From contig CAYFQB010000053.1 in assembly GCA_964345225.1 (NCBI GenBank), positions 207,144 to 271,143 on the forward strand: a DNA stretch of 64,000 bases, written 5' to 3'. The first letter of the stretch is position 1. Every line of letters begins with the position of its first letter. Below are positions 24,967-33,774 of the stretch, in pieces. The notes beneath the pieces were generated by a model that saw nothing but the letters and a program-made list of their open reading frames with translations, was not told the origin of the DNA and searched no databases. The stretch is from CAYFQB01 sp964345225 (GTDB taxonomy: Bacteria > Nitrospirota > Thermodesulfovibrionia > Thermodesulfovibrionales > UBA6898). Position numbers and translations under genes: made by a program.

Positions 24967-26169
24967 TCAAGTTCTGATTTTAAATAATCTGTCCAAAATT
25001 GCCTCTGCTACATGATCCTTGCTCATTAGGTCAAGGCTTGTTTTTCCTTTCCTATCAATAATCACTACTTTATTGGTATCCACTTCAAAACCAGAGTCCG
25101 GATCCGTAACGTCATTAAATACTATCATATCCATATCTTTATCTTTCATCTTTCCGATAGCCCTGCTGATTTTCTTGCCAGTCTCTGCAGCAAACCCTAT
25201 AACAAATGGTCTTCTGTCAGCCTTTATACACTCAGAGATTATATCCTTGGACTGTCTCAGCTTTAAAGAGAAGTTTCCGCACTTTTCAATCTTCGTTCCC
25301 GATTTATGAAGAGGGGTAAAATCAGAAACAGCAGCAGACATAATCAGAACAGTTGCATGATTCATCTGTTTTTTTACTGCATTTAGCATTTCTTTAGATG
25401 TCTCTACCTGAATGAATTTTATACCATGTGGTTTATTCAATGACGATGGACCACTTATAAGAGTAACATTGGCACCTCTGTTTCTTGCTGTCTTAGCTAA
25501 AGAAAAGCCCATCTTTCCTGAAGACCTGTTCGAAATAAATCTAACCGGATCGATGTACTCCCTTGTAGGGCCAGCGGTAACAACGATATTTTCATCAACA
25601 AGGTCTTTCTTTGACAGTACACCCTTTACTGCTTCCACTATATCAGATATATCTGACATCCTTCCCATGCCTTCTTCTCCACATGCGAGACTGCCCTTTT
25701 CAGGACCAATCTGTACTACACCTAATGAATTAATTTTTTTCAGGTTCTGCTGAAAAATCTTATTCTCGTACATTCTCCAGTTCATAGAAGGCGCAATAAT
25801 TATTTTACCGCTATATGAAAGCAGGCATGTACTAAGAAGATCATCCGCAATCCCATTGGCAAATTTTGCTATTATATTAGCAGTAGCAGGAGCTATAAGC
25901 ATTAAGTCGGCAGTGGCAGGCAGTTTTATATGAGCCATTGGCTCATCAAACAAGGAGGAATATACCCTGTTTTGCGAAGCAATTTCAAGAGAAAGAGGCG
26001 TTACAAACTTTTTGGAAGCCTTGGTCATTATAACAAAGACCGAAGCTCCTTCTTCACTCAGTCTTCTGACCAGTTCAACTGACTTATATGCGGCGACCCC
26101 TCCGGTAACCCCATAAAGTACAGACTTATTCTTCAGAATTTTTTTCCTTTCTGTCGCCGAAGAGCTCAT
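24967..26169 (-). CDS. coaBC: Bifunctional phosphopantothenoylcysteine decarboxylase / ligase CoaBC
   Basis: 400 residues from the Met at 26169. It makes 4'-phosphopantetheine from 4'-phosphopantothenate and cysteine. The flavin-dependent CoaC half has LYGVTGGVAAYKSVELVRRL, MAHIKLP (catalytic His), APSMNWRMYEN and LACGEEGMGRM. The CoaB half has VTAGPTREYIDPVRFISNRS, GFAAETG and FNDVTDPDSGFEVDTNKV. The start overlaps the end of rpoZ by 44 bp; an earlier Met at 26202 is possible but would deepen the overlap. Confidence 0.94.
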   Translation of the reverse strand: MSSSATERKKILKNKSVLYGVTGGVAAYKSVELVRRLSEEGASVFVIMTKASKKFVTPLSLEIASQNRVYSSLFDEPMAHIKLPATADLMLIAPATANIIAKFANGIADDLLSTCLLSYSGKIIIAPSMNWRMYENKIFQQNLKKINSLGVVQIGPEKGSLACGEEGMGRMSDISDIVEAVKGVLSKKDLVDENIVVTAGPTREYIDPVRFISNRSSGKMGFSLAKTARNRGANVTLISGPSSLNKPHGIKFIQVETSKEMLNAVKKQMNHATVLIMSAAVSDFTPLHKSGTKIEKCGNFSLKLRQSKDIISECIKADRRPFVIGFAAETGKKISRAIGKMKDKDMDMIVFNDVTDPDSGFEVDTNKVVIIDRKGKTSLDLMSKDHVAEAILDRLFKIRT

Positions 26170-26524
26170 CGAAAGCAATTTTATCCGTTGTTTCCTTCTC
26201 ATGTAGGTAAACTTTCAAATCTTTTTCAATTTCGCTGAGTTCTTCACTCGTTGCCATTTTTCTACTTTCCTCAAGGAGCTTTCTGTAGTCAAACTTACTG
26301 GCTTCTTCCTTTGCCTTTCTCGCTTCTTCTCCCGTAATAAAATCAAGTTTATTATCGATAGCTTCTTCAATTGCTATCGAGGTAATTCTTTTTGACTTGG
26401 TCTGTATCTTCGGCTTTGCGTCTAATGAAAGTTCCTTTGCCCTCTGAGAAGCAATTGCTACCAGCCTGTATTTACTGTCAATATTATTTTTGTCATATAC
26501 CACAGGCAGAGAAATAATATCCAT
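26126..26524 (-). CDS. rpoZ: DNA-directed RNA polymerase omega subunit
   Basis: 132 residues, longer than E. coli omega (91). The conserved core is SKYRLVAIASQRAKEL and SIAIEEAIDNKLDF. The C-terminal part after about residue 75 is charged and probably helical. AGGAGGGG lies just upstream of the ATG. It sits between gmk and coaBC, the standard order. Confidence 0.88.
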   Translation of the reverse strand: MDIISLPVVYDKNNIDSKYRLVAIASQRAKELSLDAKPKIQTKSKRITSIAIEEAIDNKLDFITGEEARKAKEEASKFDYRKLLEESRKMATSEELSEIEKDLKVYLHEKETTDKIAFDELFGDRKEKNSEE

Positions 26525-26533
26525 TTTCCCCTC

Positions 26534-27181
26534 CTAATTAAGATATTTTATTATCCAATCTGGATCTATTTTTTTATTCCTGAGTCTTTCAGCAATTATT
26601 ATAGCTTCTAGCTGCCTTATTGAATCTCTCAGTATATTATTTACTATAACATAATCATACATTTCATATTCTTTGATTTCATTAACAGCGAGTTTCAGCC
26701 TCATTTGAATATCTTTTTTTGAATTGCTCATCCTTTTTTCAAGCCTCTCCCTTAGTATCTCCATGGATGGCGGAAGAATAAATATAAATACACCATCATC
26801 GAATGACTTTCTAAACTGTTTTGCACCCTGGGTATCTATATCAAGTATTATATCAAAGCCAGAATGCAAAAGATTCTTAAGCCTCTTTTTAGAGGTGCCG
26901 TAAAGATTACCATGAACCTCAGCCCACTCAATAAAATCTCCTCCTGCGATCATCTTTTTGAATTTTCCACTACTTATAAAAGAATAATCAACGTCATTAA
27001 CTTCTCCTTTTCTTGGCTTTCGGGTGGTATAGGAAACTGATTGTACAAGTCCATCAACGGTACTGATTATTTTCTTACATAGCGTTGTTTTACCTGCTCC
27101 CGAAGGAGCAGAAACTATAAATATATTACCTTTACCCCGTAAAAAAGGCCCGGGCTTTACACGGGGTTTACTCTTCTTCAA
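26534..27181 (-). CDS. gmk: Guanylate kinase
   Basis: 215 residues. Phosphorylates GMP to GDP. The P-loop is VSAPSGAGKTTLCKKI (about 24-39), followed by SVSYTTRKPRKGEVNGVDY-like sequence (here GEVNDVDYSF) for GMP binding and ILDIDTQGAKQFRK. It overlaps remA by 14 bp. The first 18 residues (KKSKPRVKPGPFLRGKG) are a basic extension, so a later start is conceivable, but none with a better ribosome site is evident. Confidence 0.95.
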   Translation of the reverse strand: MKKSKPRVKPGPFLRGKGNIFIVSAPSGAGKTTLCKKIISTVDGLVQSVSYTTRKPRKGEVNDVDYSFISSGKFKKMIAGGDFIEWAEVHGNLYGTSKKRLKNLLHSGFDIILDIDTQGAKQFRKSFDDGVFIFILPPSMEILRERLEKRMSNSKKDIQMRLKLAVNEIKEYEMYDYVIVNNILRDSIRQLEAIIIAERLRNKKIDPDWIIKYLN

Positions 27182-27452
27182 GCGACCCCTTCCCTTCTGT
27201 AAATCTCTGAGTAATTGTTTCTGCCTGAAGGGCAGAAAGTATAATATGATTACTGTCAGTTATTATTATTGAACGCGTACGTCTTCCCTGTGTTGCATCA
27301 ACTAACTTCCCTCCTTTTTTGGCCTCCTCTCTCATCCTCTTAATCGGAGCAGAACCAGGTGTTACAATAGCAACTACTTTTGATGATGCCACAACATTCC
27401 CGAAGCCTATGTTTACAAGAACAGGGCTAACATCACTCTTCTTCATATTCAC
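27168..27452 (-). CDS. remA: RemA/DUF370 family DNA-binding regulator
   Basis: 94 residues. The family motif VNIGFGNVVASSKVVAIVTP near residue 12-33 and GKLVDATQGRRTRSIIITDSNHIILSALQAETI are textbook DUF370. In Bacillus RemA activates matrix genes as a ring-shaped DNA binder. In other phyla it lies, as here, between yicC and gmk and its target is unknown. It overlaps gmk by 14 bp. Confidence 0.9.
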   Translation of the reverse strand: MNMKKSDVSPVLVNIGFGNVVASSKVVAIVTPGSAPIKRMREEAKKGGKLVDATQGRRTRSIIITDSNHIILSALQAETITQRFTEGKGSLEEE

Positions 27453-27514
27453 CTCCCTAAAGGTAATAATCTGAGGCTAAGGTTTGGCATTACATTAACC
27501 TTAACTTAGTTTTT

Positions 27515-28366
27515 TTACTGTATATTCTGCACCTGTTCTCTCATCTTTTCTATCTCGGTTTTCATCTCTATTACCAAACTAGAGATATTATAATCAGAGG
27601 ACTTTGATGTTATTGTATTCACCTCTCTGTTAAGTTCTTGTAAGATAAAATCGAGCTTTCTCCCTAAAGTATTACCATTAGCAATTATTATTTCTTTAAA
27701 CTGTTTAACATGGCTTTCTATCCTTGCAATTTCCTCTGATATATCAAGTCTTGCAACAATTATTGCAGCCTCCTGAAGTATATGGTTATCGTCAATATCT
27801 TTTCCTTCAAGGATAATCTTCAACCTGTCATTGAATCTTTCCTTTATCTCTGCGCTGACCTTACTGGATAGATTTTTAATCTTCTCATTCATCATGCCCA
27901 GTGAATCTGCCATCTGAAGAAGCTCTGCGGTAAGTGACTCACCCTCACTAATTCTCATCTGATATAAATCTTCCATTGCTTGCTTGAAAATACCGTTAAT
28001 TACATCGATATCAAACTTCTGGCTCGTTTGCATAAACATTTCGCGAAAATAAGTCATAACATTTATATCAAGTTCACCGGGAATTGAAAACTCTTCCTGC
28101 AGCTTTTTCAAAGCCTCATAAATTCTTCTGACAAAATCGGCATTAATATCTAAATCTACACTACCATACTCCGTGATTAAGATGTTTACATCAAATTTTC
28201 CCCTTGAAAACCGCTCTTTCAATGCATTTCTAAAACCAATTTCAAACTTATTTAAAAAGGCAGGTGCCTTTATATAGATATCCAGAAATCTATGGTTTAA
28301 CGAACGAATCTCGACCCTGCAACCATTTTGCTCAGCACTCCCAAAACCAGTCATACTCTGTATCAT
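27515..28366 (-). CDS. yicC: YicC family endoribonuclease-like protein
   Basis: 283 residues from MIQSMTGFGSAE, the family's usual N-terminus; an upstream in-frame start at 28405 adds 13 residues with no family support. EIRSLNHRFLDI and the C-terminal EVNTITSKSSDYNISSLVIEMKTEIEKMREQVQNIQ are conserved YicC signatures. E. coli YicC is an RNase linked to sRNA decay. This is the first gene of the long minus-strand operon ending at accC, and it is divergent from porC. Confidence 0.93.
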   Translation of the reverse strand: MIQSMTGFGSAEQNGCRVEIRSLNHRFLDIYIKAPAFLNKFEIGFRNALKERFSRGKFDVNILITEYGSVDLDINADFVRRIYEALKKLQEEFSIPGELDINVMTYFREMFMQTSQKFDIDVINGIFKQAMEDLYQMRISEGESLTAELLQMADSLGMMNEKIKNLSSKVSAEIKERFNDRLKIILEGKDIDDNHILQEAAIIVARLDISEEIARIESHVKQFKEIIIANGNTLGRKLDFILQELNREVNTITSKSSDYNISSLVIEMKTEIEKMREQVQNIQ

Positions 28367-28502
28367 GATTAGATAAACTATAAAACAGTCACTAAATTTA
28401 GTCAAATTAGCTTAAAATTATATATAATAAATAAGAAATCTCCTTGAAAAATAGACCTAAAATTTACTAAACTTAAAATCCAATTCATTTCTGGAGGAAA
28501 AA

Positions 28503-29078
28503 ATGTCTGAAATTATTGAGATAAGATGGCATGGAAGGGGGGGCCAGGGCACAGTAACTGCTGCAAAAGTACTCGCAGATACCTGTCTGAGTGGTGGAAG
28601 ACATGTACAAGCATTTCCTGAATACGGGCCTGAAAGGGCTGGTGCCCCTTTAAGGGCATACAACAGGGTTAGCACAAAAGAACTCAGAATGCACTGTCCT
28701 GTTCTTCTTCCCGATGTTGTATCTGTTGTAGATGCGACGCTTCTTGACAGCATAAATATTGCTGAAGGAGCAAAGGAAGACACAATTTTCATAATAAATA
28801 CCTCTAAAAGCCCTGAAGAAATAAGAAAAAAATTAAGTGTTTTACCCGGACAAAAAGTATATATGGTTGATGCAACCAAAATAGCACTCGATTGTTTCGG
28901 GAGGGCACTGCCAAATTCGCCTATGCTCGGGGCAGTATGCAGGATAACCGGCCTTGTCACCCTCGAACATCTTTTAGAGGGTGTAAGGAAAAGCTTTGGG
29001 AAAAAATTTTCTCAGAAGATCATAGACGGTAACCTTGAGGCTACAAAAAGAGGCTACGAGGAGGTTAAAGAAGGATGA
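28503..29078 (+). CDS. porC: 2-oxoacid:ferredoxin oxidoreductase, gamma subunit
   Basis: 191 residues. The subunit has the family EIRWHGRGGQGTVTAAKVLA start and FPEYGPERAGAPLRAYNR motif. With the next three genes it forms a four-subunit enzyme that converts pyruvate (or a related 2-oxoacid) and CoA to acyl-CoA, CO2 and reduced ferredoxin. GGAGG lies 6 nt upstream of the ATG. The stop overlaps porD by 4 bp. Confidence 0.93.
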   Translation: MSEIIEIRWHGRGGQGTVTAAKVLADTCLSGGRHVQAFPEYGPERAGAPLRAYNRVSTKELRMHCPVLLPDVVSVVDATLLDSINIAEGAKEDTIFIINTSKSPEEIRKKLSVLPGQKVYMVDATKIALDCFGRALPNSPMLGAVCRITGLVTLEHLLEGVRKSFGKKFSQKIIDGNLEATKRGYEEVKEG

Positions 29079-29368
29079 AACCAAAAGGATGGAAAGATTT
29101 AGCGCCAGGCTCTGTTATCCTAGAGGGTGGGAATGCTGTCAACTTCAAAACAGGTTCCTGGAGAGCGTTCAAACCGGTATGGAAAGAAGAAAACTGTATC
29201 CATTGTCTTTTCTGCTGGCTCTACTGCCCTGATATGGCTGTAAAGGTCAAGGATGGCAAAAGGGCAGAATTTGACTACGATTTCTGTAAAGGATGCGGAA
29301 TCTGCGCACTTGAGTGTCCTGGCAAAAAAGGCAAAAAGGCAATCGAAATGGTAGAGGAGGGCAAATAG
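29075..29368 (+). CDS. porD: 2-oxoacid:ferredoxin oxidoreductase, delta subunit (2[4Fe-4S])
   Basis: 97 residues with two cluster motifs: CIHCLFCWLYCPD and CKGCGICALECPG. The spacing suits two [4Fe-4S] clusters that take electrons from the TPP subunit to ferredoxin. It overlaps porC by 4 bp and abuts porA. Confidence 0.93.
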   Translation: MKPKGWKDLAPGSVILEGGNAVNFKTGSWRAFKPVWKEENCIHCLFCWLYCPDMAVKVKDGKRAEFDYDFCKGCGICALECPGKKGKKAIEMVEEGK

Positions 29369-30547
29369 ATGGCACAGGTTGTAGCTGTTACAGGAAATGA
29401 AGCGGTTGCAAATGCACTCCGCCAGATAAATCCGGATGTATGCGGTGTTTATCCCATTACACCACAGACAGATATGATGCAGAAGTTTGCATCATTTGTG
29501 TCTGACGGTAAAGTTGATACAGAAGTTATTCTTGTTGAAAGTGAGCATAGCTCAATGAGCGCCTGTATCGGAGCTTCTGCTGCAGGCGGCAGAGTCGTTA
29601 CTGCCACATCATCCCAGGGTCTTGCTCTCATGTGGGAAATGCTCCACATTGCATCCGGCGACAGGCTTCCGATCATCATGCCTGTTGTCAACCGTGCACT
29701 TTCAGCACCACTGAACATCCACGGTGACCATTCAGATGCCATGGGTGCTAGAGACACGGGCTGGATTCAGCTCTGGTCTGAAAATTCTCAGGAGGCATAT
29801 GACAACACTATACAGGCATTCAAAATCGGGGAACATATGGATATCAGGCTTCCTGTCATGATCTGTCTCGACGGGTTCATAATAAGCCATTCAATCGAAC
29901 GGATAGAATATCTTGAAGATAAAGAGGTTAAAAATTTTGTTGGTGAATTCAAAAACTTCCTCCCACTCCTTGACCTAAGCAAACCCAAAAGTTACGGACC
30001 GTTAATCCTCCCGGATCTCTATCATGAATATAAAAGAGCTCAGCATGAGGTCATGACAAAGGTAAAGGATGTTGTTCTTGATGTAGCAAAAGATTTCGAA
30101 AAACTTAGCGGTAGAAAGTATGGTCTATTCGAATCTTACAGACTGGATGATGCTGACATTGCACTTGTAATTCTCAGCTCTGCAGCAGGAACATCAAAAG
30201 ATGTTATAGATAATTACAGGGACAAAGGCATCAAGGCAGGGCTTATTAAACCCCGGCTCTTTAGACCCTTCCCGTACGTGGAGATAGCTGAGGCACTGAA
30301 AAATACAAAAGCAGTGTGCATTATGGATAGAGCAGACTCTTTTGGGGGGTATGGTCCTCTTTTTATGGAGATCACCTCTGCACTATACCCTCTCAAGGAA
30401 AAACCCGTTCTGATTAACAAAATTTACGGACTGGGTGGTAGAGACTATTTGCCACAGCATGCTGAGACAGTCCTTAATGAACTTATTGAAATTGCAAAGG
30501 GTGGAAAAGCCAGAATTATAAAAGAATATATAGGAGTGAGGGAATAA
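29369..30547 (+). CDS. porA: 2-oxoacid:ferredoxin oxidoreductase, alpha subunit
   Basis: 392 residues. GVYPITPQTDMMQKF near the start, VESEHSSMSACIGASAAGGR and ATSSQGLALMWEML are signatures of the PorA pyrimidine-binding domain. KPRLFRPFPYVEI and DRADSFGGYGPLF follow in the C-terminal domain. The overall pattern favours pyruvate over 2-oxoglutarate, but specificity is not certain. It starts the base after porD ends. Confidence 0.94.
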   Translation: MAQVVAVTGNEAVANALRQINPDVCGVYPITPQTDMMQKFASFVSDGKVDTEVILVESEHSSMSACIGASAAGGRVVTATSSQGLALMWEMLHIASGDRLPIIMPVVNRALSAPLNIHGDHSDAMGARDTGWIQLWSENSQEAYDNTIQAFKIGEHMDIRLPVMICLDGFIISHSIERIEYLEDKEVKNFVGEFKNFLPLLDLSKPKSYGPLILPDLYHEYKRAQHEVMTKVKDVVLDVAKDFEKLSGRKYGLFESYRLDDADIALVILSSAAGTSKDVIDNYRDKGIKAGLIKPRLFRPFPYVEIAEALKNTKAVCIMDRADSFGGYGPLFMEITSALYPLKEKPVLINKIYGLGGRDYLPQHAETVLNELIEIAKGGKARIIKEYIGVRE

Positions 30548-30548
30548 A

Positions 30549-31487
30549 ATGGCTAAAGCTAAAGGAATTACATTAAAAGAGCTGTCCAAAAAAGAAGACC
30601 TGTTTACACATGGGCACAGGCTCTGTGCCGGGTGTGGTGCCCCCATCATTGTAAAAATGGTACTTCTTGCTACAGACTACCCGGTGATCGCATCAAACGC
30701 CACTGGATGTCTGGAAGTATCAAGCTGCATATCTGAGTATACTGCATGGAAAATCCCGTGGATACATACCGCCTTTGAAAATGCAGCCGCTACCATATCA
30801 GGCGTTGAAACCATGTACCGGTCACTAAAGAAACAGGGGAAGATAGACAAGAAAATAAAATTTATTGCTTTTGGAGGCGACGGCGGAACCTATGATATTG
30901 GAATCCAGAGCCTTTCCGGTGCAATGGAACGCTGGCATGATATGATATATATCTGTTATGACAACGGTGCATATATGAACACAGGCATCCAGCGCTCAAG
31001 TGCAACACCTCTTGGTGCAGATACCACTACCTGTCCAGCGGGCTCAGTGATTCCCGGAAAACTGAGGCCGAGGAAAAACCTTACGAAAATAATGGCTGCC
31101 CACAATATCCCTTACGCGGCTCAGGCATCCCCTTCTCACTGGATGGACTTAATGAAAAAGGTTAAAAAAGCCCATGAGATAGAAGGTCCGAAGTTCATAA
31201 ATATAATCTCAGCATGTAATCGTGGATGGCGTTCAAAGACCAATGACGCTATTACTATAAGCAGGCTTGCTGTAAACACATGTTACTGGCCTCTCTATGA
31301 AATAGAAAATGGTGTAACAAATATTACATTTACTCCTAAAGAAAAGAAACCGATAGTTGATTTTCTGAAACTGCAGGGCAGATTCAAACATCTTTTTTCA
31401 CCGGAAAACGAATGGTTATTAAAACAGGTCCAGGAAGAAATTGACAAGGAATGGGAAAAACTGCAGAAAGAAGCAAAATGCGGTTGA
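30549..31487 (+). CDS. porB: 2-oxoacid:ferredoxin oxidoreductase, beta subunit (TPP-binding)
   Basis: 312 residues. The N-terminal cysteines CAGCGAP, NATGCLEVSS and a late Cys region (ISACNRGWR) bind a cluster. TPP binding is shown by FGGDGGTYDIGIQSLSGA and YDNGAYMNTGIQRS. The gene follows porA after 1 bp and ends the por operon; mglB starts 34 bp later and may be read from the same message. Confidence 0.94.
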   Translation: MAKAKGITLKELSKKEDLFTHGHRLCAGCGAPIIVKMVLLATDYPVIASNATGCLEVSSCISEYTAWKIPWIHTAFENAAATISGVETMYRSLKKQGKIDKKIKFIAFGGDGGTYDIGIQSLSGAMERWHDMIYICYDNGAYMNTGIQRSSATPLGADTTTCPAGSVIPGKLRPRKNLTKIMAAHNIPYAAQASPSHWMDLMKKVKKAHEIEGPKFINIISACNRGWRSKTNDAITISRLAVNTCYWPLYEIENGVTNITFTPKEKKPIVDFLKLQGRFKHLFSPENEWLLKQVQEEIDKEWEKLQKEAKCG

Positions 31488-31521
31488 TAAAGATAATAAA
31501 ATGTGATATTTTCAAATTGCA

Positions 31522-32016
31522 ATGAGTGGTTCTGATCTAGTTATGTATGAAGAGGAGTTCCAAAAAATTAACGAGGAACTCCAGAGACTTTATCAACAGA
31601 CAAATGCTAAAGTAGTCTTCCTTGTGGACAAGAATGGCCAGCTGATTGCATCAGCCGGTGAAACACGTGACCTGGATACAACCTCGCTTGCATCTCTGAC
31701 TGCAGGCAATATAGCAGCTACAGGTGGAATAGCACGACTGCTCGGTGAAAAAGAGTTTTCAATTCTCTTTCATGAGGGTGAAAAAGACAACATACATATC
31801 TCACTTATTGGAAAGAGAGTTATTCTTGTAGTTATTTTCGACAACAAATCTTCACTTGGACTTGTCCGCTTAAGGGTTAAGAAGGCTTCAGAATCTTTTG
31901 TCAGTATGTTTAATGAAATAATCGCCAAGGCAGAACAAGAAAAGGTTGAGGGCAAATTTGATGAATCACCATTTGCAGAAATCAGTGATGATGATATAGA
32001 CAATCTATTCAGGTAG
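31522..32016 (+). CDS. mglB: MglB-like Roadblock/LC7 protein
   Basis: 164 residues. The LC7 domain (about 12-125) includes AKVVFLVDKNGQLIASAG, SLASLTAGNIAATGGIARLL and FSILFHEGEKDNIHISLIG. A charged C-terminal tail follows. MglB is the GTPase-activating partner of MglA in cell polarity, gliding or pilus switching, and the gene is directly followed by mglA (12 bp apart), the conserved order. A Met six codons in (MYEEEFQK) is a possible alternative start. Confidence 0.9.
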   Translation: MSGSDLVMYEEEFQKINEELQRLYQQTNAKVVFLVDKNGQLIASAGETRDLDTTSLASLTAGNIAATGGIARLLGEKEFSILFHEGEKDNIHISLIGKRVILVVIFDNKSSLGLVRLRVKKASESFVSMFNEIIAKAEQEKVEGKFDESPFAEISDDDIDNLFR

Positions 32017-32028
32017 GTACCCTATTAA

Positions 32029-32616
32029 GTGTCTTTTATAAACTATTCCTCACGTGAAATTAACTGCAAAATTGTTTACTATGGGCCAGGGCTCTGTGGG
32101 AAAACAACAAACCTTCAATACATATATAAAAGAACAAATCCGGTACAGAAAGGAAAGCTAATTTCTCTTGCAACCGAAACTGAGAGAACACTTTTTTTCG
32201 ATTTCCTTCCACTTGCCCTAGGTGATATCAAAGGCTTCAAGATACGTTTTCATCTCTATACAGTCCCGGGGCAAGTCTTCTATGCCGCCAGCAGAAAACT
32301 TATCCTGAAAGGTGTCGATGGTGTTGTATTTGTTGCCGACAGCCAGATAGAGAGAATGGAAGCAAACGTGGAAAGCCTTGATGACCTTAGAATCAACCTC
32401 GCCGAACAGGGCTACGAACTGGAGAAACTGCCTTTTACGATACAATACAACAAAAGAGACCTGCCGAATATAGCACCGATTGATAATATGAATAAATTAT
32501 TAAACCACCGGAGTGTGCCCTGGTTCGAGGCTGTTGCTCCTTCAGGTTCTGGAGTTTTTGAAACATTAAAAAGTGTTGCAAAGCAGGTCTTAACCGAACT
32601 GAAAAAACATTATTAG
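32029..32616 (+). CDS. mglA: MglA family small GTPase
   Basis: 195 residues with GTG start (32029-32031). The G1 loop is GPGLCGKTTN (19-28). The G3 region reads TVPGQ (78-82), where Ras-like proteins have DTAGQ; the Thr is a mark of the MglA family. NKRD (141-144) is G4. MglA switches between poles in Myxococcus to direct motility and type IV pili; here it probably sets polarity of pili or of the protein complexes nearby. A REP-like palindrome follows 17 bp after the stop. Confidence 0.95.
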   Translation: MSFINYSSREINCKIVYYGPGLCGKTTNLQYIYKRTNPVQKGKLISLATETERTLFFDFLPLALGDIKGFKIRFHLYTVPGQVFYAASRKLILKGVDGVVFVADSQIERMEANVESLDDLRINLAEQGYELEKLPFTIQYNKRDLPNIAPIDNMNKLLNHRSVPWFEAVAPSGSGVFETLKSVAKQVLTELKKHY

Positions 32617-32632
32617 TTTTCAAAAAACAAAT

Positions 32633-32674
32633 TTTACCCTGTTAAAAAGGCTAAGGTCTTCTAACAGGGTTTAC
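32633..32674. repeat. Dispersed palindromic repeat (variant, copy 2)
   Basis: TTTACCCTGTTA...TCTAACAGGGTTTAC. The compensating T/A change in the arms (CCCTGTTA with TAACAGGG) preserves pairing, which suggests the stem is under selection. It lies just after mglA. Confidence 0.7.
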
Positions 32675-32792
32675 TTAAGATCATTATTCCCCCTTTCTCA
32701 ACAACCAAACCCTTTTCTTTTATCCATGAAATAAAAGAAGCATAAAAGGTAAAATATTAATATTACAGTTCAGAGTACGTTTTAAAAAAACA

Positions 32793-32911
32793 GTAAACCC
32801 CGTTAAAAAGTAGTTGCGTGTCGGTGGCTTTAGACACAGACTGCAACCTGCCTGCCGGCAGGCATTTTTTTAAATTCCGATTTCATCGAAGGCTTTTTTT
32901 TACGGGGTAAA
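32793..32911. repeat. Extended palindromic repeat with inner terminator (copy 3)
   Basis: Outer arms GTAAACCCCGTTAAAAAG and TTTTTTTTACGGGGTAAAT belong to the ACCCCGTTA family, but the loop is about 80 bp. It contains a TGCCTGCCGGCAGGCA perfect palindrome. It sits in the 342-bp gap between mglA and the UGA-containing ORF; the rest of that gap is AT-rich with no gene. Confidence 0.65.
32849..32871 (+). terminator. Intrinsic terminator after mglBA
   Basis: TGCCTGCCGGCAGGCA followed by seven T. The stem has no spare loop bases, so a few central pairs would open. Confidence 0.5.
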
Positions 32912-32958
32912 TAATCTAAAATATTAATAGTTCCATCATAATATAAGGGAAAATCTCT

Positions 32959-33126
32959 ATGAAGTGTAAGATCTGCGGAGGAGAGTTAAATCTGCTGCTT
33001 GGTTGACGGACAGTCAATCTATGCTGCCTGGACTGCAGCAAAAGATTCCAGCTGTATGAATATATTGACGAGATCGATGAAAAGATTTGGCAACTGATAT
33101 CCAACCGTTCCTGTGATAGGGCATAA
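32959..33126 (+). CDS. Short Cys-motif ORF with in-frame UGA (selenoprotein candidate or pseudogene)
   Basis: Reading through one TGA (33004-33006) gives 55 residues: MKCKICGGELNLLLG, then UGA at codon 16, then RTVNLCCLDCSKRFQLYEYI and a tail ending SNRSCDRA. Two CxxC pairs (C3/C6 and C23/C26) make a small zinc-ribbon. AGGGA lies 8 nt before the ATG. The frame after the UGA stays open to TAA 2 bp before the YkgJ gene's ATG, consistent with coupling. A 6-bp stem with a 7-nt loop begins 15 nt after the UGA. A point mutation (for example CGA to TGA) or a read error is equally plausible. Confidence 0.45.
33022..33040 (+). promoter_or_regulatory. SECIS-like hairpin after in-frame UGA
   Basis: TGCTGC (33022-33027) pairs with GCAGCA (33035-33040) around loop CTGGACT. 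The apical loop lies 22-28 nt after the UGA, within the range for bacterial SECIS elements. The loop has guanines but not an exact match to a known consensus, and short hairpins arise by chance. Confidence 0.25.
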
Positions 33127-33128
33127 AT

Positions 33129-33752
33129 ATGAACCTACCCATATACAGTATAAACACTAAACTTCTTATCCCGCACATTGAAAAAATCAGAAGACTGTAC
33201 TCTGAAATGGACAAAGCATACAATGAAGCTGTTTCTTACTATGGATTTGAATGTTCGGGATGCAATGAGAACTGTTGTGAAGAGAGGTTTTACCATTACA
33301 CTCTTATAGAGAATATTTATCTCATTGAAGGGTTTAAAACACTTGATGTAGAAACCAGAAAAGATTTAGTGGTAACGTCTGAAGAAGTCATTCATATATA
33401 TGGTCTGCATGATCTAAAGGCTATTGTAAGAAGGGTAATGTGTCCGTTGAATTTAAACGGCCTCTGCATACTCTATGAATACAGACCAATGATATGCCGA
33501 CTCCACGGGATTCCTCACGTTATAAAAAGACCGGGTCAACCGGAGCAAAGTGGTCCAGGTTGTCATAAGTTTAACGAGGATATTATGCCTAAAAACCTGC
33601 CATATTTAGACTTTGACCGTACCATTTTCTACTCGAAGATGGCAGCAATTGAGATTGAAGTCAGAAGGGTCTTGGATTTTAAAGGCCGCTACAGGAAGAC
33701 TGTTGCCGGGATGATAATAGATCTAGCTGACAGCATCACAAATTCTACATAA
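33129..33752 (+). CDS. YkgJ-type cysteine cluster protein
   Basis: 207 residues. The cysteine set CSGCNENCCEE, CPLNLNGLCILYEYRPMICR and a later GPGCHKF is the YkgJ/zinc- or Fe-S-binding pattern. Family members are soluble and of unproved role. It starts 2 bp after the UGA-containing ORF and probably is its operon partner. After it, a long repeat tract fills the spacer. Confidence 0.82.
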   Translation: MNLPIYSINTKLLIPHIEKIRRLYSEMDKAYNEAVSYYGFECSGCNENCCEERFYHYTLIENIYLIEGFKTLDVETRKDLVVTSEEVIHIYGLHDLKAIVRRVMCPLNLNGLCILYEYRPMICRLHGIPHVIKRPGQPEQSGPGCHKFNEDIMPKNLPYLDFDRTIFYSKMAAIEIEVRRVLDFKGRYRKTVAGMIIDLADSITNST

Positions 33753-33774
33753 ATTGGTTTCATCTCGACCCGCT

